DNA of 64,000 bases, taken from contig CALGNX010000003.1 in NCBI GenBank assembly GCA_937958265.1, forward strand, positions 62,001-126,000, written 5' to 3'. This stretch comes from an uncultured Algibacter sp. (GTDB lineage: Bacteria > Bacteroidota > Bacteroidia > Flavobacteriales > Flavobacteriaceae). Shown in pieces: positions 8,243-17,723 of the stretch. A program made the translations under genes and the position numbers. The notes below the pieces were generated by a model, which searched no databases, was not told the origin of the DNA, and saw only the letters and a list, made by a program, of their open reading frames with translations. Positions within the stretch are counted from its first letter, which is position 1. Every line of letters begins with the position of its first letter.

Positions 8243-9106
8243 ATGAAAAAAACCCTATTACTTGGCGCAACTACACTAATGTTACTCAGTTCTTGTGTCT
8301 CAAAAAAGTTATTTACAGACTTAGAAGCAAAACAAAAGGAAACGCAAGATTTACTTAATTCGGCAACAGTAAAATTAAATAGTTGCTTATCAGACGCTGC
8401 TGCAGCTACTGCCCGCGTAGAAGCTATGAGAGAACAACTTGCTGATATGCGCAAGAGTAACGATGCTTTAATAAAAAATTCTCAGGGGTTAACCGAGTTA
8501 ACAACTAAAGGAGCAACTAACCTTGAAAAGTCTTTAGAATCGTTACAAGAAAGAGATTTAAAAATTACAAGACTGCAAGACGCTATTACAAGAAAAGACA
8601 GTGTTACACTGGCTTTAGTAACAAGCTTAAAACGTGAAGTTGGCATTAATGATCCTGATATTGAAGTAAACGTTGAAAAAGGTGTCGTATTTATTTCTAT
8701 CGCAGACAAATTATTATTTCAAAGCGGTAGTTATAACGTAACATCACAAGCTAAAGGCGTGTTAGCCAAAGTTGCTAAAGTAATTAATAGTAAGCCAAAT
8801 TTTGAAGCTATGATAGAGGGCCATACAGATAGCCAAACATATAGCAAAGGTGTATTAATTGATAACTGGGATTTAAGTGTAAAACGCTCAACTTCTATAA
8901 TTAGAGTTTTACAAGATTTAGATGTAAACCCTGCACAATTAATTGCCGCTGGACGTAGTGCTTACGTACCTTTAGCTGATAACGACACAGCTGCAAATAG
9001 AGCAAAAAATAGACGAACCCGCGTAGTGATTCTTCCTAAAATCGATCAATTTTACGACATGATCGAAAAAGAAATGAAAAACTTAAAAAGTGGTGGCACA
9101 AATTAA
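8243..9106 (+). CDS. OmpA family peptidoglycan-binding lipoprotein
   Basis: A 287-residue protein with a lipoprotein signal peptide (MKKTLLLGATTLMLLSSC, lipidated Cys18). An alpha-helical coiled-coil region spans about residues 25-125. A C-terminal OmpA domain covers about 135-275, with the signatures FQSGSYNVTSQAK, IEGHTDSQ and NRAKNRRTRVVI. The OmpA domain binds peptidoglycan non-covalently, and the coiled coil probably spans the periplasm. The gene is monocistronic, with its own promoter element and a strong terminator 25 bases after the stop. It probably stabilises the envelope. Confidence 0.92.
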   Translation: MKKTLLLGATTLMLLSSCVSKKLFTDLEAKQKETQDLLNSATVKLNSCLSDAAAATARVEAMREQLADMRKSNDALIKNSQGLTELTTKGATNLEKSLESLQERDLKITRLQDAITRKDSVTLALVTSLKREVGINDPDIEVNVEKGVVFISIADKLLFQSGSYNVTSQAKGVLAKVAKVINSKPNFEAMIEGHTDSQTYSKGVLIDNWDLSVKRSTSIIRVLQDLDVNPAQLIAAGRSAYVPLADNDTAANRAKNRRTRVVILPKIDQFYDMIEKEMKNLKSGGTN

Positions 9107-9130
9107 GTATCTTAGAAAGATAATTAAAAA

Positions 9131-9159
9131 AAGCGCAATTTAAATATTGCGCTTTTTTT
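9131..9159 (+). terminator. Intrinsic terminator of the OmpA-like lipoprotein gene
   Basis: A 9-bp stem (AAGCGCAAT with its complement at 9146-9154) has a six-base loop and is followed by a run of seven T. A-rich bases precede it. Confidence 0.8.
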
Positions 9160-9182
9160 ATGCCTGTCCAACTGGTATTAAC

Positions 9183-9290
9183 ACCAATTAAAATCTAAAA
9201 GAAGGCTAATAACTCGTTTCTACCATACCTCTATTTGAAAATAAAATAAAACCTTAGCTAAGGCTATGCTTCAATTTTCTTTTTCATATC
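9183..9290 (+). repeat. Dispersed hairpin repeat, copy A (3' truncated)
   Basis: This segment matches the copies at 41821-41983 (opposite strand) and 47178-47342. It starts at ACCAATTAAAATCTAAAAG and runs through the central hairpin (arms around TAGCTAAGGCTA at 9254-9267). After TTTTTCATAT the similarity stops, so about 70 bases present in the other copies are missing. Confidence 0.75.
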
Positions 9291-9658
9291 CCAAAATAGG
9301 CTTGCTACTATGTAATAATAAATATGTTTTTTTACTACTATTAACTGCATAAAATAATACTAGCTAAGAATAACTCGAAATATTTATTCAAAAATTTAGT
9401 GAGACATTCTATTCAATACATAAAACTTCTATTTCTTTATACAAACGAATTTAAAAAACTTTAAAACAGATTTTATTTAAAAAAACACAAGCTTTATTCA
9501 CCACCCTTAGTGTAAAAAACTCAATCTAAGCCAAAGTTTATATTTTTTACAGACACCCCAAACAGAGACAAATTATAATCCTTCATTAATTTTACAATCC
9601 TATAAACTTTAAACTTAGCTTTGTTTTTTTTATATTTATTAACTAATGAATAGCTCAC
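9291..9658. other. AT-rich intergenic region, no gene recognised
   Basis: About 370 bases between repeat copy A and the next gene. A TAGCTTTG element at 9616-9623 fits the -7 consensus and lies 36 bases before the next ATG, so it is the likely promoter of that gene. No open frame of useful length, RNA fold or terminator was recognised in the rest. Confidence 0.5.
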
Positions 9659-10135
9659 ATGAAGGCCATACGTTTACCCGAAATTAAGAAAGAGTTAAAT
9701 AGTCTTTCTCACAAAGAAATACAAGAACTTTGCTTACGTTTAGCACGATTTAAGAAGGAAAACAAAGAGCTACTCACCTATTTATTATTCGAATCTCATA
9801 ACGAAAGTGGCTATATAGAAACCGTAAAAACTTATATAGACGACGTATTTGAAGAAATAAACACAAACAGCTATTTTTACATAAAAAAAAGTGTTAGAAA
9901 AATACTTAGAAACGTTAAAAAATATATTAGATATTCACAAAAAAAAGAAACGGAAGTAGAATTACTAATTTACTTTTGTGAAAAACTTAAAGATTTACAA
10001 CCCTCAATTCAGGGCAATTCTCAACTAAAAAATCTTTACGACCGACAAATAATATTAACACAAAAAACAATTGAAAAATTACACGAGGACTTACAATATG
10101 ACTACAACATAATGTTAGAGCATTTACTGCATTAA
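9659..10135 (+). CDS. Conserved-type hypothetical protein (158 aa), all-helical
   Basis: A soluble, highly charged, helix-rich protein that begins MKAIRLPEIKKELNSLSHKE and contains many Lys, Glu and Leu. It has no signal peptide, membrane segment or metal-binding motif. It resembles uncharacterised flavobacterial proteins found near pheT, but I do not recognise a named domain. The start follows a TAGCTTTG promoter element by 36 bases. No terminator follows. The next 480 bases contain no gene before pheT. Confidence 0.75.
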   Translation: MKAIRLPEIKKELNSLSHKEIQELCLRLARFKKENKELLTYLLFESHNESGYIETVKTYIDDVFEEINTNSYFYIKKSVRKILRNVKKYIRYSQKKETEVELLIYFCEKLKDLQPSIQGNSQLKNLYDRQIILTQKTIEKLHEDLQYDYNIMLEHLLH

Positions 10136-10612
10136 AAGTTTAATTACACTTTAAAACATTTTTTATAAAATCGTACATTCAATTTAAAACGCAAATAGTA
10201 ATTTTAAAAATACCAACATATAAAAACCCCTAACCTTTACTAATAATTTTACCCTACAGCACTTTTATGCTAAACCACGATACACCTCTTGTAAACCGCT
10301 CTCCTACTAACAAATATTATATTAAAAAAGCAAGATATGCAGTATGCTAAAAAGAACCACGACTTTAAGCTTATACTAAGAATTGTAAAAGAATATAATT
10401 TATTTACCAAAATTTAACCTACTCTTAAAATTCCAAATAACGTCTAATTTTGGTTTAAGTCAATAAAAAAATATCTTAAAAAAGTAAAACTAATTAGTCT
10501 ATTTACTAAAGATTTGAATATTTAATTAATACCCGAACAAAAGCTAAACCTTTATTTGAATGCTTAAAACAAAATTTTATCTTTACCGCCATTCAAATTA
10601 GAATAATACTTT
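10136..10612. other. Intergenic region before pheT, no gene recognised
   Basis: About 480 AT-rich bases. The longest sensible frame is a 26-codon reading from 10337 (MQYAKKNHDFKLILRIVKEY), which is too short and too weak to call. No RNA gene, terminator or T-box-like leader was recognised, although a leader upstream of an aminoacyl-tRNA synthetase gene would be a natural place for one. Confidence 0.5.
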
Positions 10613-13039
10613 ATGAAAATTTCATACAACTGGTTAAAACAGTTTTTAAATACCAATTGGACTCCAGAACAAACTAGCGAACTACTTACAGACCTAGGTC
10701 TTGAGGTTGAAGGCATTACCAACTACCAATCCATTAAAGGTGGTTTAGAAGGTATTGTTGTAGGCGAGGTATTAACCTGCATTAAACATCCAAATGCAGA
10801 TAAACTAAACGTTACAACTGTAAATATTGGAACCAATACACCGCTACAAATTGTGTGTGGCGCCCCTAATGTAGCTGTTGGACAAAAAGTTCCTGTAGCA
10901 ACTATAGGAACTACACTTTATACTAGTACCGGAGAATCTTGGGTTATAAAGAAAGGTAAAATACGTGGTGAGGAAAGTTTTGGAATGATTTGCGCTGAGG
11001 ATGAATTAGGCTTAGGAAAATCTCATGATGGCATTTTAGTTTTGGACAACACAACTGTTGTTGGTACGGCTGTTGCTGAAATTTTTGATATTGAAAATGA
11101 TCAAGTTTTTGAAATTGGCTTAACACCAAATCGGGCAGACGCCATGAGCCACCTAGGAACGGCTCGCGATTTAAAAGCTGGACTAGCGCAAAAAGACATA
11201 AAGCTCGAGCTTATAACACCATCTGTTAGTGCCTTTAGTGTTGAAAATAGAACATTAAAAATTGACGTAGACGTTATAAATAAAACTCTCGCACCCCGTT
11301 ATTGCGGTGTTACAATATCGGGCGTAAAAGTAAAAGAATCTCCTAACTGGTTACAACATCGCTTAAAAGCTATTGGCTTAACACCAAAAAATAATATTGT
11401 TGATGCTACAAATTATGTATTGCACGATTTAGGACAGCCTTTACACGCTTTTGATGCAACAAAAATATCTGGTAATAAGATTGAAGTTAAAACCCTAGAA
11501 GCCGGAACTAAATTTACAACTTTAGATGGCATAGAACGCGAATTACACCAGGATGACTTAATGATTTGCGATGCCGAAAAACCCCTCTGTATTGCTGGCG
11601 TTTTTGGTGGTTTAGATTCTGGAGTTACAGAACATACAACTAGTATATTTTTAGAAAGTGCATATTTTAATCCCGTTAGCATTCGAAAATCTGCTAAACG
11701 CCATGCATTAAACACCGATGCTTCGTTTAGGTTTGAACGTGGCATTGACCCAAATAGCTGCGAATATGCCCTAAAACGCGCTGCCTTATTAATACAGGAG
11801 CTTGCAGGAGGAGAAATAACTAGTGAAATTACCGATTTATACCCAAACAAAATAAAGGATTTTGAAGTACGATTAAGTTTTGAAAATGCAAAAAAATTAA
11901 TTGGTGAAGAAATCCCGAAAGAAACAATTAAACACATACTAAGTTCTCTAGAAATTAAAGTAAATAATGTTACCGAAACAGGCTTAGGCCTAACTGTTCC
12001 TGCTTTTAGAAACGATGTAGAACGAGAAGCTGATGTTATTGAAGAAATACTTCGAGTATATGGGTATAACAATATTCAAACTACCGAAAAATTAAATGCT
12101 TCTATATCAGAATCAACCCGTTTTGAAGATTATAAAATTCAAAACATTATTGGGAACCAGCTAGCGGCACAAGGCTTTTTTGAAATACTTTCAAATTCCT
12201 TAACCACACCTAACTATATAGCATTAAGTGAGCAATTGCAAGAAACTCATAATATTACTATGCTAAATCCATTAAGTAACGATTTATCTGTTTTAAGACA
12301 ATCGCTACTATTCTCTGGACTAGAAGCTGTTTCCTTCAATATTAATAGAAAACGAGCCGATTTAAAATTATTCGAATTTGGAAAAACCTATCATGGCTTT
12401 GATAACAAACGTGAAGAGCTTAAACATTTATCTGTTTTTATAACAGGAAATCAAGGCGCAGAAAGCTGGATTACCAAAAACAAAAAAAGTGATTTCTTTG
12501 TAATGAAGGGTACCATTACATCCATATTACAACGACTAGGCATTAACAGGTTTAGCGAATCGCCAATTACAAACGACTTTTTTAGCGAAGGCTTAACATT
12601 TGGACTGGGAAAAAATAAACTTGTAGACTTCGGTTTAATTAAAAAATCAATTTTAAAACATTTTGATATTAACCAGGATGTTATCTATGCAGATTTTAAA
12701 TGGGATGTTATCTTAGATTTAGTTAAACACAATAAAATAAAGTTTAAAACAATATCCAAATACCCTGAAGTACGAAGAGATTTTGCTTTACTTTTAGACG
12801 ATAACATAACCTTTGAATCCATACACAAAATAGCTAAACAAACGGAAAAGCAATTATTGCGCGATGTAAATTTGTTTGATGTATACCAAGGTAAAAACCT
12901 ACCAAAAGGGAAAAAAAGTTATGCTGTTAGTTTTACTTTACAAGACGAAAATAAAACACTAACCGACAAACAAATCGATAAAATTATGAGTAAACTAAAA
13001 TCTAACTTTGAAAGGCAGTTAGGTGCAGAATTAAGATAA
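10613..13039 (+). CDS. pheT: Phenylalanine--tRNA ligase beta subunit
   Basis: The large subunit of the alpha2-beta2 PheRS charges tRNA-Phe in the cytoplasm. The 808-residue length is normal. Domains in order are the N-terminal MKISYNWLKQFL segment, a tRNA-binding OB fold (about 40-150, with HPNADKLNVTTVNIG and VCGAPNVAVGQKVPVA), and the B3/B4 editing domain (about 210-400, with DATNYVLHDLGQPLHAFD). Then come B5 with FRNDVEREADVIEEILRVYG, the catalytic-like core, and a C-terminal anticodon-binding FDX-ACB domain (KYPEVRRDFALLLDD). pheS is not adjacent, so the two subunits are encoded apart. A terminator follows closely. Confidence 0.97.
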   Translation: MKISYNWLKQFLNTNWTPEQTSELLTDLGLEVEGITNYQSIKGGLEGIVVGEVLTCIKHPNADKLNVTTVNIGTNTPLQIVCGAPNVAVGQKVPVATIGTTLYTSTGESWVIKKGKIRGEESFGMICAEDELGLGKSHDGILVLDNTTVVGTAVAEIFDIENDQVFEIGLTPNRADAMSHLGTARDLKAGLAQKDIKLELITPSVSAFSVENRTLKIDVDVINKTLAPRYCGVTISGVKVKESPNWLQHRLKAIGLTPKNNIVDATNYVLHDLGQPLHAFDATKISGNKIEVKTLEAGTKFTTLDGIERELHQDDLMICDAEKPLCIAGVFGGLDSGVTEHTTSIFLESAYFNPVSIRKSAKRHALNTDASFRFERGIDPNSCEYALKRAALLIQELAGGEITSEITDLYPNKIKDFEVRLSFENAKKLIGEEIPKETIKHILSSLEIKVNNVTETGLGLTVPAFRNDVEREADVIEEILRVYGYNNIQTTEKLNASISESTRFEDYKIQNIIGNQLAAQGFFEILSNSLTTPNYIALSEQLQETHNITMLNPLSNDLSVLRQSLLFSGLEAVSFNINRKRADLKLFEFGKTYHGFDNKREELKHLSVFITGNQGAESWITKNKKSDFFVMKGTITSILQRLGINRFSESPITNDFFSEGLTFGLGKNKLVDFGLIKKSILKHFDINQDVIYADFKWDVILDLVKHNKIKFKTISKYPEVRRDFALLLDDNITFESIHKIAKQTEKQLLRDVNLFDVYQGKNLPKGKKSYAVSFTLQDENKTLTDKQIDKIMSKLKSNFERQLGAELR

Positions 13040-13057
13040 TTTTTAAACACATATATC

Positions 13058-13094
13058 AAAATAAAAGCCAGCTATTAAGCTGGCTTTTATTTTG
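13058..13094 (+). terminator. Intrinsic terminator after pheT
   Basis: A long perfect inverted repeat (AAAATAAAAGCCAGCT and its complement) closes on a short four-base loop and ends in T-rich sequence. It is nearly symmetric and could act on both strands. The remaining 200 bases up to the ABC-F stop hold no recognised feature. Confidence 0.8.
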
Positions 13095-13290
13095 ATTATT
13101 TTAAAGGATTAATAGTTTTAATTGCACAAGGCATAAAAAACTATTTTGAAGCTAAACCCATATTTAGTGTACGTTACAATTTTAAGTATATGCGCCGCAT
13201 ATAAAGCACCTTCAAAAAACCAAAAAAAAACATTTTGAGGCACTAAAAAAAGCCTAGCCAATTATTAATCTTCTATGGTAAATAGTACAA

Positions 13291-14916
13291 TTAAATTGTT
13301 GCTCCATACATTTTATCACGCAATTCTTTAATCTTTTTGTCTTGCATATATTCATCAAACGTCGTGTAACGGTCTATAATACCATTTGGCGTTAATTCAA
13401 CTACTCGGTTTGCAACAGTTTGTGCAAACTCATGATCGTGTGTGGTAAACAATATGGTGCCTTTAAAGTTTTTTAGCGAATTATTAAACGCCGTGATACT
13501 TTCTAAATCTAAATGATTTGTAGGCTCATCTAATTGTAAAACATTGGCGCGCATCATCATCATTCTAGATAACATACACCTTACTTTCTCGCCTCCAGAT
13601 AATACAGACGATTTCTTAAAAGCTTCCTCACCACTAAAAATCATTTTACCCAGAAACCCACGAATATTTACTTCCTCGCGCTCCTCTTCGGTAGTGGCGT
13701 ATTGCCTTAACCAATCTATAAGTGATAACTCGTTATCGAAAAAAGCACTATTATCCAAGGGTAAATAAGACTGCGTAGTTGTTACACCCCACATAAATTT
13801 TCCTGAATCTTGCTTTTCATTATTATTTAATATTTGATAAAATGCAGTTGTTGCTCTAGAGTCTCTAGAAAAAACCACTACCTTATCTCCTTTTGCTAAA
13901 TTTAAATCAATATTACTAAATAAAGTTTCTCCCTCGGCAGAAGCTGTTAAGCCTTCAATATTTAAAATTTGATCGCCTGCTTCCCTATCGCGTTCAAAAA
14001 TAATAGCAGGATATCGACGACTAGTTCTCCTAATATCACCAATATTTAGCTTTTCAATCATTTTCTTTCTACTGGTAGCCTGTTTACTTTTTGCTACATT
14101 GGCAGAAAAACGACGAATAAACTCTTCTAATTCTTTTTTCTTATCCTCTGCTTTTTTGTTTTGTTGCGCATGTTGTCTTGCCGCTAATTGGGAGGACTCA
14201 TACCAAAATGTATAATTACCAGAAAAGTGGTTTATTTTTCCAAAATCAATATCAGATATATGGGTACATACAGCATCCAAAAAGTGTCTATCGTGCGATA
14301 CTACAATAACACAATTATCATAATTGGCTAAAAAGTTTTCTAACCACGATATGGTTTCATAATCCAAATCATTGGTAGGCTCATCCATTATCAAAACATC
14401 CGGATTTCCAAAAAGTGCTTGCGCTAACAATACACGTACTTTTTGTTTACCATCCAAATCGGCCATTAATGTATAATGGAATTCTTCCTTAATACCTAAA
14501 TTGGAAAGCATTGATGCGGCGTTACTATCGGCATTCCAACCGTCCATTTCTTCAAATTTTACTTGAAGTTCGCCTATTTTCTCTGCATTTTCATCTGTAT
14601 AATCGGCATAAAGTGCATCAATTTCAGTTTTAATCTTAAACAGAGGTTTGTTTCCCATTAAAATAGTTTCCAATACCGTATGGGTATCATACAAGCTATG
14701 GTCTTGTTCCAAAACAGACATACGCTTACCTGACTCTAAAGACACATGCCCTGAAGTTGGGTCTTGCTTTCCAGAGACAATCTTTAAAAATGTAGATTTA
14801 CCTGAACCATTAGCACCAATAATGCCATAACAGTTACCGTTATTAAAACTGGTATTTACTTCATCAAAAAGTACGCGTTTACCAAATTGAACAGAAAGAT
14901 TAGATACTGATAACAT
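13291..14916 (-). CDS. ABC-F family ribosome-associated ATPase with one degenerate ATP site
   Basis: A 541-residue soluble protein with two ABC ATPase cassettes and no membrane part, like YbiT-type ABC-F factors that act on the ribosome E site. Cassette 1 has Walker A GANGSGKST (34-42) and Walker B VLIMDEPTNDLD (174-185), but its signature reads LDGKQ (154-158) instead of LSGGQ. Cassette 2 has a normal signature LSGGE (439-443) and Walker B VLQLDEPTNHLD (459-470), but its Walker A position reads FSRDSRATTA (349-358), without the glycines and lysine. A lysine-rich linker lies between (about 250-290). One composite site should be intact and the other unable to bind ATP normally. The gene is transcribed alone. 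Confidence 0.92.
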   Translation of the reverse strand: MLSVSNLSVQFGKRVLFDEVNTSFNNGNCYGIIGANGSGKSTFLKIVSGKQDPTSGHVSLESGKRMSVLEQDHSLYDTHTVLETILMGNKPLFKIKTEIDALYADYTDENAEKIGELQVKFEEMDGWNADSNAASMLSNLGIKEEFHYTLMADLDGKQKVRVLLAQALFGNPDVLIMDEPTNDLDYETISWLENFLANYDNCVIVVSHDRHFLDAVCTHISDIDFGKINHFSGNYTFWYESSQLAARQHAQQNKKAEDKKKELEEFIRRFSANVAKSKQATSRKKMIEKLNIGDIRRTSRRYPAIIFERDREAGDQILNIEGLTASAEGETLFSNIDLNLAKGDKVVVFSRDSRATTAFYQILNNNEKQDSGKFMWGVTTTQSYLPLDNSAFFDNELSLIDWLRQYATTEEEREEVNIRGFLGKMIFSGEEAFKKSSVLSGGEKVRCMLSRMMMMRANVLQLDEPTNHLDLESITAFNNSLKNFKGTILFTTHDHEFAQTVANRVVELTPNGIIDRYTTFDEYMQDKKIKELRDKMYGATI

Positions 14917-15090
14917 AAGGGTTTATTTAAGTTTTTGCAAAAGTAAAAAATAACATTGATAAGCCGAAACTTAGCCCGCTCAAATTTATCCATTTAAGAT
15001 ATGTTAGAAAGCGTTTATTTAACAACGCATTAACAACACTTTAAAGTAACAAACTCTATTTTTGTTAGTCCACCAACTCAAAAGAGTTTT

Positions 15091-16512
15091 ATGAAATTAT
15101 ACATTACTATATTATTTTTAAGTTTTGCTCTTATTAGTTGCAAAAAAAATACTAGCGATGTTACCATTAATCATACTTACTTTGGAGGCGAAATTATAAA
15201 TCCCAGTACGAAGTACATCGTTTTATCTCAAAACAAAACCACTATTGACACCATTTACTTAGATAAAAACAACAGATTTAGTCACAAAATTAAAGCTTTA
15301 ACAGCAGGATTGCACACCTTTAGGCATGGAGGAGAATACCAAATGATTCTTCTAGAACCAAAGGATAGTTTGTTATTAAGATTAAACACACTCGATTTTG
15401 ATGAATCTTTAGTTTATAGCGGAAAAGGTGATAAAAAAAATAATTACCTTGTTAATGAATTTTTACATAATGAGGAAGAGGAAAAATATATAATTCAACT
15501 TTGCCAACTTAACGCTGTAACCTTCCAAAAACATATAGATTCACTTAAAAACAACAAATTAACTGCTTTAAATAAATTTAACACGAAGCACCATCCATCT
15601 GCTTTATTCTTAAAAATAGCTAAGGCTAATATTGATTATTTTTATTATTCCAGTAAAGAAGTTTATCCTTTTGTTCATTTAGGGGAAAATAAAGCTGGTA
15701 TTTTAAATGCTCTACCTAGTAATTTTTACGACTTCAGAAAGGGTATAGATTATAACGACACATTTTTAAATGAAAACCATACCTACAATAAGTTTTTACG
15801 CTACAATTTAAGTAATTTATCTTTAAAAAAACATGATAACCACGAGACCAATGCTTGTTACAACCGCGAATCGCTTTGTTATAATTTAGACAGGCTTAGT
15901 ATAATAGATAGTTTAATTACTAATACTAATGTTAAAGACGATTTATTATTTCATTTTGCTATGGGCTATTTATCTCAAAGTGATAATGCGGAACATAATG
16001 ATAAATTATTAGAATCTTACCTTAATAAAAGTGAAAGCGAGTTAGGAAAATTTAAACTAACCCAGTACACAAAATCTATTAATTTTCTTAAAGAAGGCAG
16101 AATTCTGCCAAAAATAGAGGTTGTTGATTACTATAATAATAGACAGGATTTAACAGCGTCAATAAATACGCCAACAGTACTTAGTTTTTGGTCTCAAAAA
16201 TATTTTAAACATTTTAAAGAAAGCCACTATAAACTAAAAGAGTTAAAAGTAAAATACCCGGAAGTTAAATTTATAACCATTAATATCGACACGTATAGTG
16301 TAAAGCAAACAAGAAAAATACTGCAAAGACAAGGTTTTTTAGGAAGTAATGAATTTAAACTTAAAAACCCTGCTGAGGCACTAGGTGTTTTAGCTATTTA
16401 CCCTATGACCAAAACCATCTTGGTGAATAGCGATAAAGAAATTATAAATAAAAACACTAATATTTTTTCGATTAGTTTTGAAGAACAGCTACTAGGCTTA
16501 ATAAATAAATAA
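15091..16512 (+). CDS. Lipoprotein with C-terminal thioredoxin-like fold lacking catalytic cysteines
   Basis: 473 residues with a lipoprotein signal (MKLYITILFLSFALISC, Cys17). An N-terminal beta-rich region (about 25-120) follows, resembling the DUF4369-type domain of TlpA-like Bacteroidota proteins. After a helical middle, a C-terminal thioredoxin-like domain (about 350-473) begins with TPTVLSFWSQKYFKHFKES. The WCxxC site of TlpA proteins is replaced by KYFKHF, so no thiol redox chemistry is expected there. A TATTTTTG element at 15057-15064 is a possible promoter. It is a single-gene unit in the envelope, and its role is unknown. Confidence 0.8.
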   Translation: MKLYITILFLSFALISCKKNTSDVTINHTYFGGEIINPSTKYIVLSQNKTTIDTIYLDKNNRFSHKIKALTAGLHTFRHGGEYQMILLEPKDSLLLRLNTLDFDESLVYSGKGDKKNNYLVNEFLHNEEEEKYIIQLCQLNAVTFQKHIDSLKNNKLTALNKFNTKHHPSALFLKIAKANIDYFYYSSKEVYPFVHLGENKAGILNALPSNFYDFRKGIDYNDTFLNENHTYNKFLRYNLSNLSLKKHDNHETNACYNRESLCYNLDRLSIIDSLITNTNVKDDLLFHFAMGYLSQSDNAEHNDKLLESYLNKSESELGKFKLTQYTKSINFLKEGRILPKIEVVDYYNNRQDLTASINTPTVLSFWSQKYFKHFKESHYKLKELKVKYPEVKFITINIDTYSVKQTRKILQRQGFLGSNEFKLKNPAEALGVLAIYPMTKTILVNSDKEIINKNTNIFSISFEEQLLGLINK

Positions 16513-16607
16513 CCTAAAAATAAGTCACTTAATTTTACACCTACCGTACAACAACATTCTTTCTTACAATTTCAAATTGAAAAAGTTTAAAAAATTCTAA
16601 TAATATA

Positions 16608-17411
16608 TTACAATTTATAATGATTCATTAACATCTTTTCGTACAACTTATCTGGTAAAATACGCTTTAAGACTACAGAAAATTTCTGGAGAAACTCCCC
16701 TACTTTATAATGCGCCTTAGGATTATTTGTGTTTATTATTTTATAAACAGCTTGTGCCATAATATTAGGGTTGCTTCCGTTATCCACATGCGCATTCATT
16801 AAATCTAAAGTTTTACTATACGATTTATGGTATGGTGAGTTTTTTAAGCAAGGGGCATGATAGCGACCTGCTGCGATATTAGTTGCAAAATCTCCTGGTG
16901 CAACATTGGTCATTTTTATATTAAAACCTTTTAGTTCCATCCTAAACGCCTCCGTTAGTAATTCCAAAGCACCTTTACTTGCACTATAAACACCTCTGTA
17001 CGGTAACCCCATATAACCTGCTATAGAAGTTATATTTATAATTAATCCAGATTGTTGCTTTCGCATTTGGGGCAACACCGCTTTAATAACATTTATAGGT
17101 CCAAAAAAATTAGTGTCAAAATTATTTTTAATTTCCTCATTTGGTATTTCTTCAATAGGTCCTGTAATTCCTGCTCCCGCATTATTTATAACAACATCCA
17201 ACCTACCCTCTTTATTAATAATAGCATTAGTTGTTTCCAAAATTGTAGCTTCTTTTGCCACATCCAGAGCTAAAATAGGAAATTTATTTGCTTTATAATT
17301 TTCAGGATTTCTACTTGTACCATATACAATATATCCTTTTTCATTTAAAAACTCACCAATAGATTTTCCTATTCCAGAGGAACCTCCTGTAATTAAAACA
17401 ACTTTAGACAT
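16608..17411 (-). CDS. SDR family short-chain dehydrogenase/reductase
   Basis: 267 residues from the chosen start MSKVVLITGGSSGIGKSIG. A classical SDR layout is visible: cofactor motif TGGSSGIG (8-15), NNAGAG near residue 84, catalytic Ser in INITSIAG, and YSASKGA (Tyr and Lys). It also has the post-catalytic NVAPGDFATN. The longest frame begins 69 bases upstream with a hydrophobic stretch that is not part of the SDR fold, so the internal ATG is preferred. The substrate cannot be read from the sequence. It is downstream of, and on the same strand as, the 4.5S RNA gene, which has its own terminator. Confidence 0.92.
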   Translation of the reverse strand: MSKVVLITGGSSGIGKSIGEFLNEKGYIVYGTSRNPENYKANKFPILALDVAKEATILETTNAIINKEGRLDVVINNAGAGITGPIEEIPNEEIKNNFDTNFFGPINVIKAVLPQMRKQQSGLIINITSIAGYMGLPYRGVYSASKGALELLTEAFRMELKGFNIKMTNVAPGDFATNIAAGRYHAPCLKNSPYHKSYSKTLDLMNAHVDNGSNPNIMAQAVYKIINTNNPKAHYKVGEFLQKFSVVLKRILPDKLYEKMLMNHYKL

Positions 17412-17540
17412 ACTATATATTATTTTGTTTAATAAAAATACGATACTAATTATAAGAAATATAGATTTATGACATGCCAATAAACAAAAAAATCCTGATT
17501 CGCCGTAGCTTTCAAGATTTGAGTTTATTCCATAAAAAAA

Positions 17541-17635
17541 GGCAAGCTACCTACATCACACCGCTACGACCATTTACCTTTGCTTCGTTCCCGACCTGGA
17601 GGATTCAACAGGAGCTGGTTGTGTAGGACTTGCCA
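17541..17635 (-). ncRNA. ffs: Signal recognition particle RNA, small bacterial type (4.5S)
   Basis: On the minus strand the conserved apical region reads CCAGGTCGGGAACGAAGC followed by AAAGGTAAA, the SRP domain IV core with its GGAA-type loop and asymmetric bulge (normally AGGTCCGGAAGGAAGCAGC). The ends pair: GGCAAGTCCTACA at the 5' end with TGTAGGTAGCTTGCC at the 3' end, giving one long hairpin of about 95 bases. It is followed at once by seven T, serving as a terminator. A textbook promoter lies just upstream. The RNA binds Ffh and targets membrane and secreted proteins. Confidence 0.9.
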
Positions 17636-17639
17636 GGTG

Positions 17640-17669
17640 CAAATATACAAACTTTTAAAAGTATAACAA
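17640..17669 (-). promoter_or_regulatory. Promoter of the 4.5S RNA gene (TTG-N19-TATATTTG)
   Basis: On the minus strand TTG (17669-17667) is followed after exactly 19 bases by TATATTTG (17647-17640). This is a full match to the Bacteroidota sigma-70-type promoter, and it would start transcription near 17635, where the RNA's closing stem begins. Confidence 0.75.
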
Positions 17670-17723
17670 TGATTTTTTAAACTGATTTTAAATAAATATC
17701 TTGCTTTAAAATAAAGAACTACA

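Noticed and set aside
10337-10417. 26-codon frame (MQYAKKNHDFKLILRIVKEY...) resembling the start of an IS3-type OrfA
   Set aside because: The similarity is only a few residues, and there is no helix-turn-helix continuation and no inverted ends. It is not enough to call an IS relic.
11413-12072. Long antisense frame (219 codons) inside pheT
   Set aside because: It lies wholly inside a highly conserved gene and encodes a Ser-rich, low-complexity product typical of antisense reading of a coding frame.
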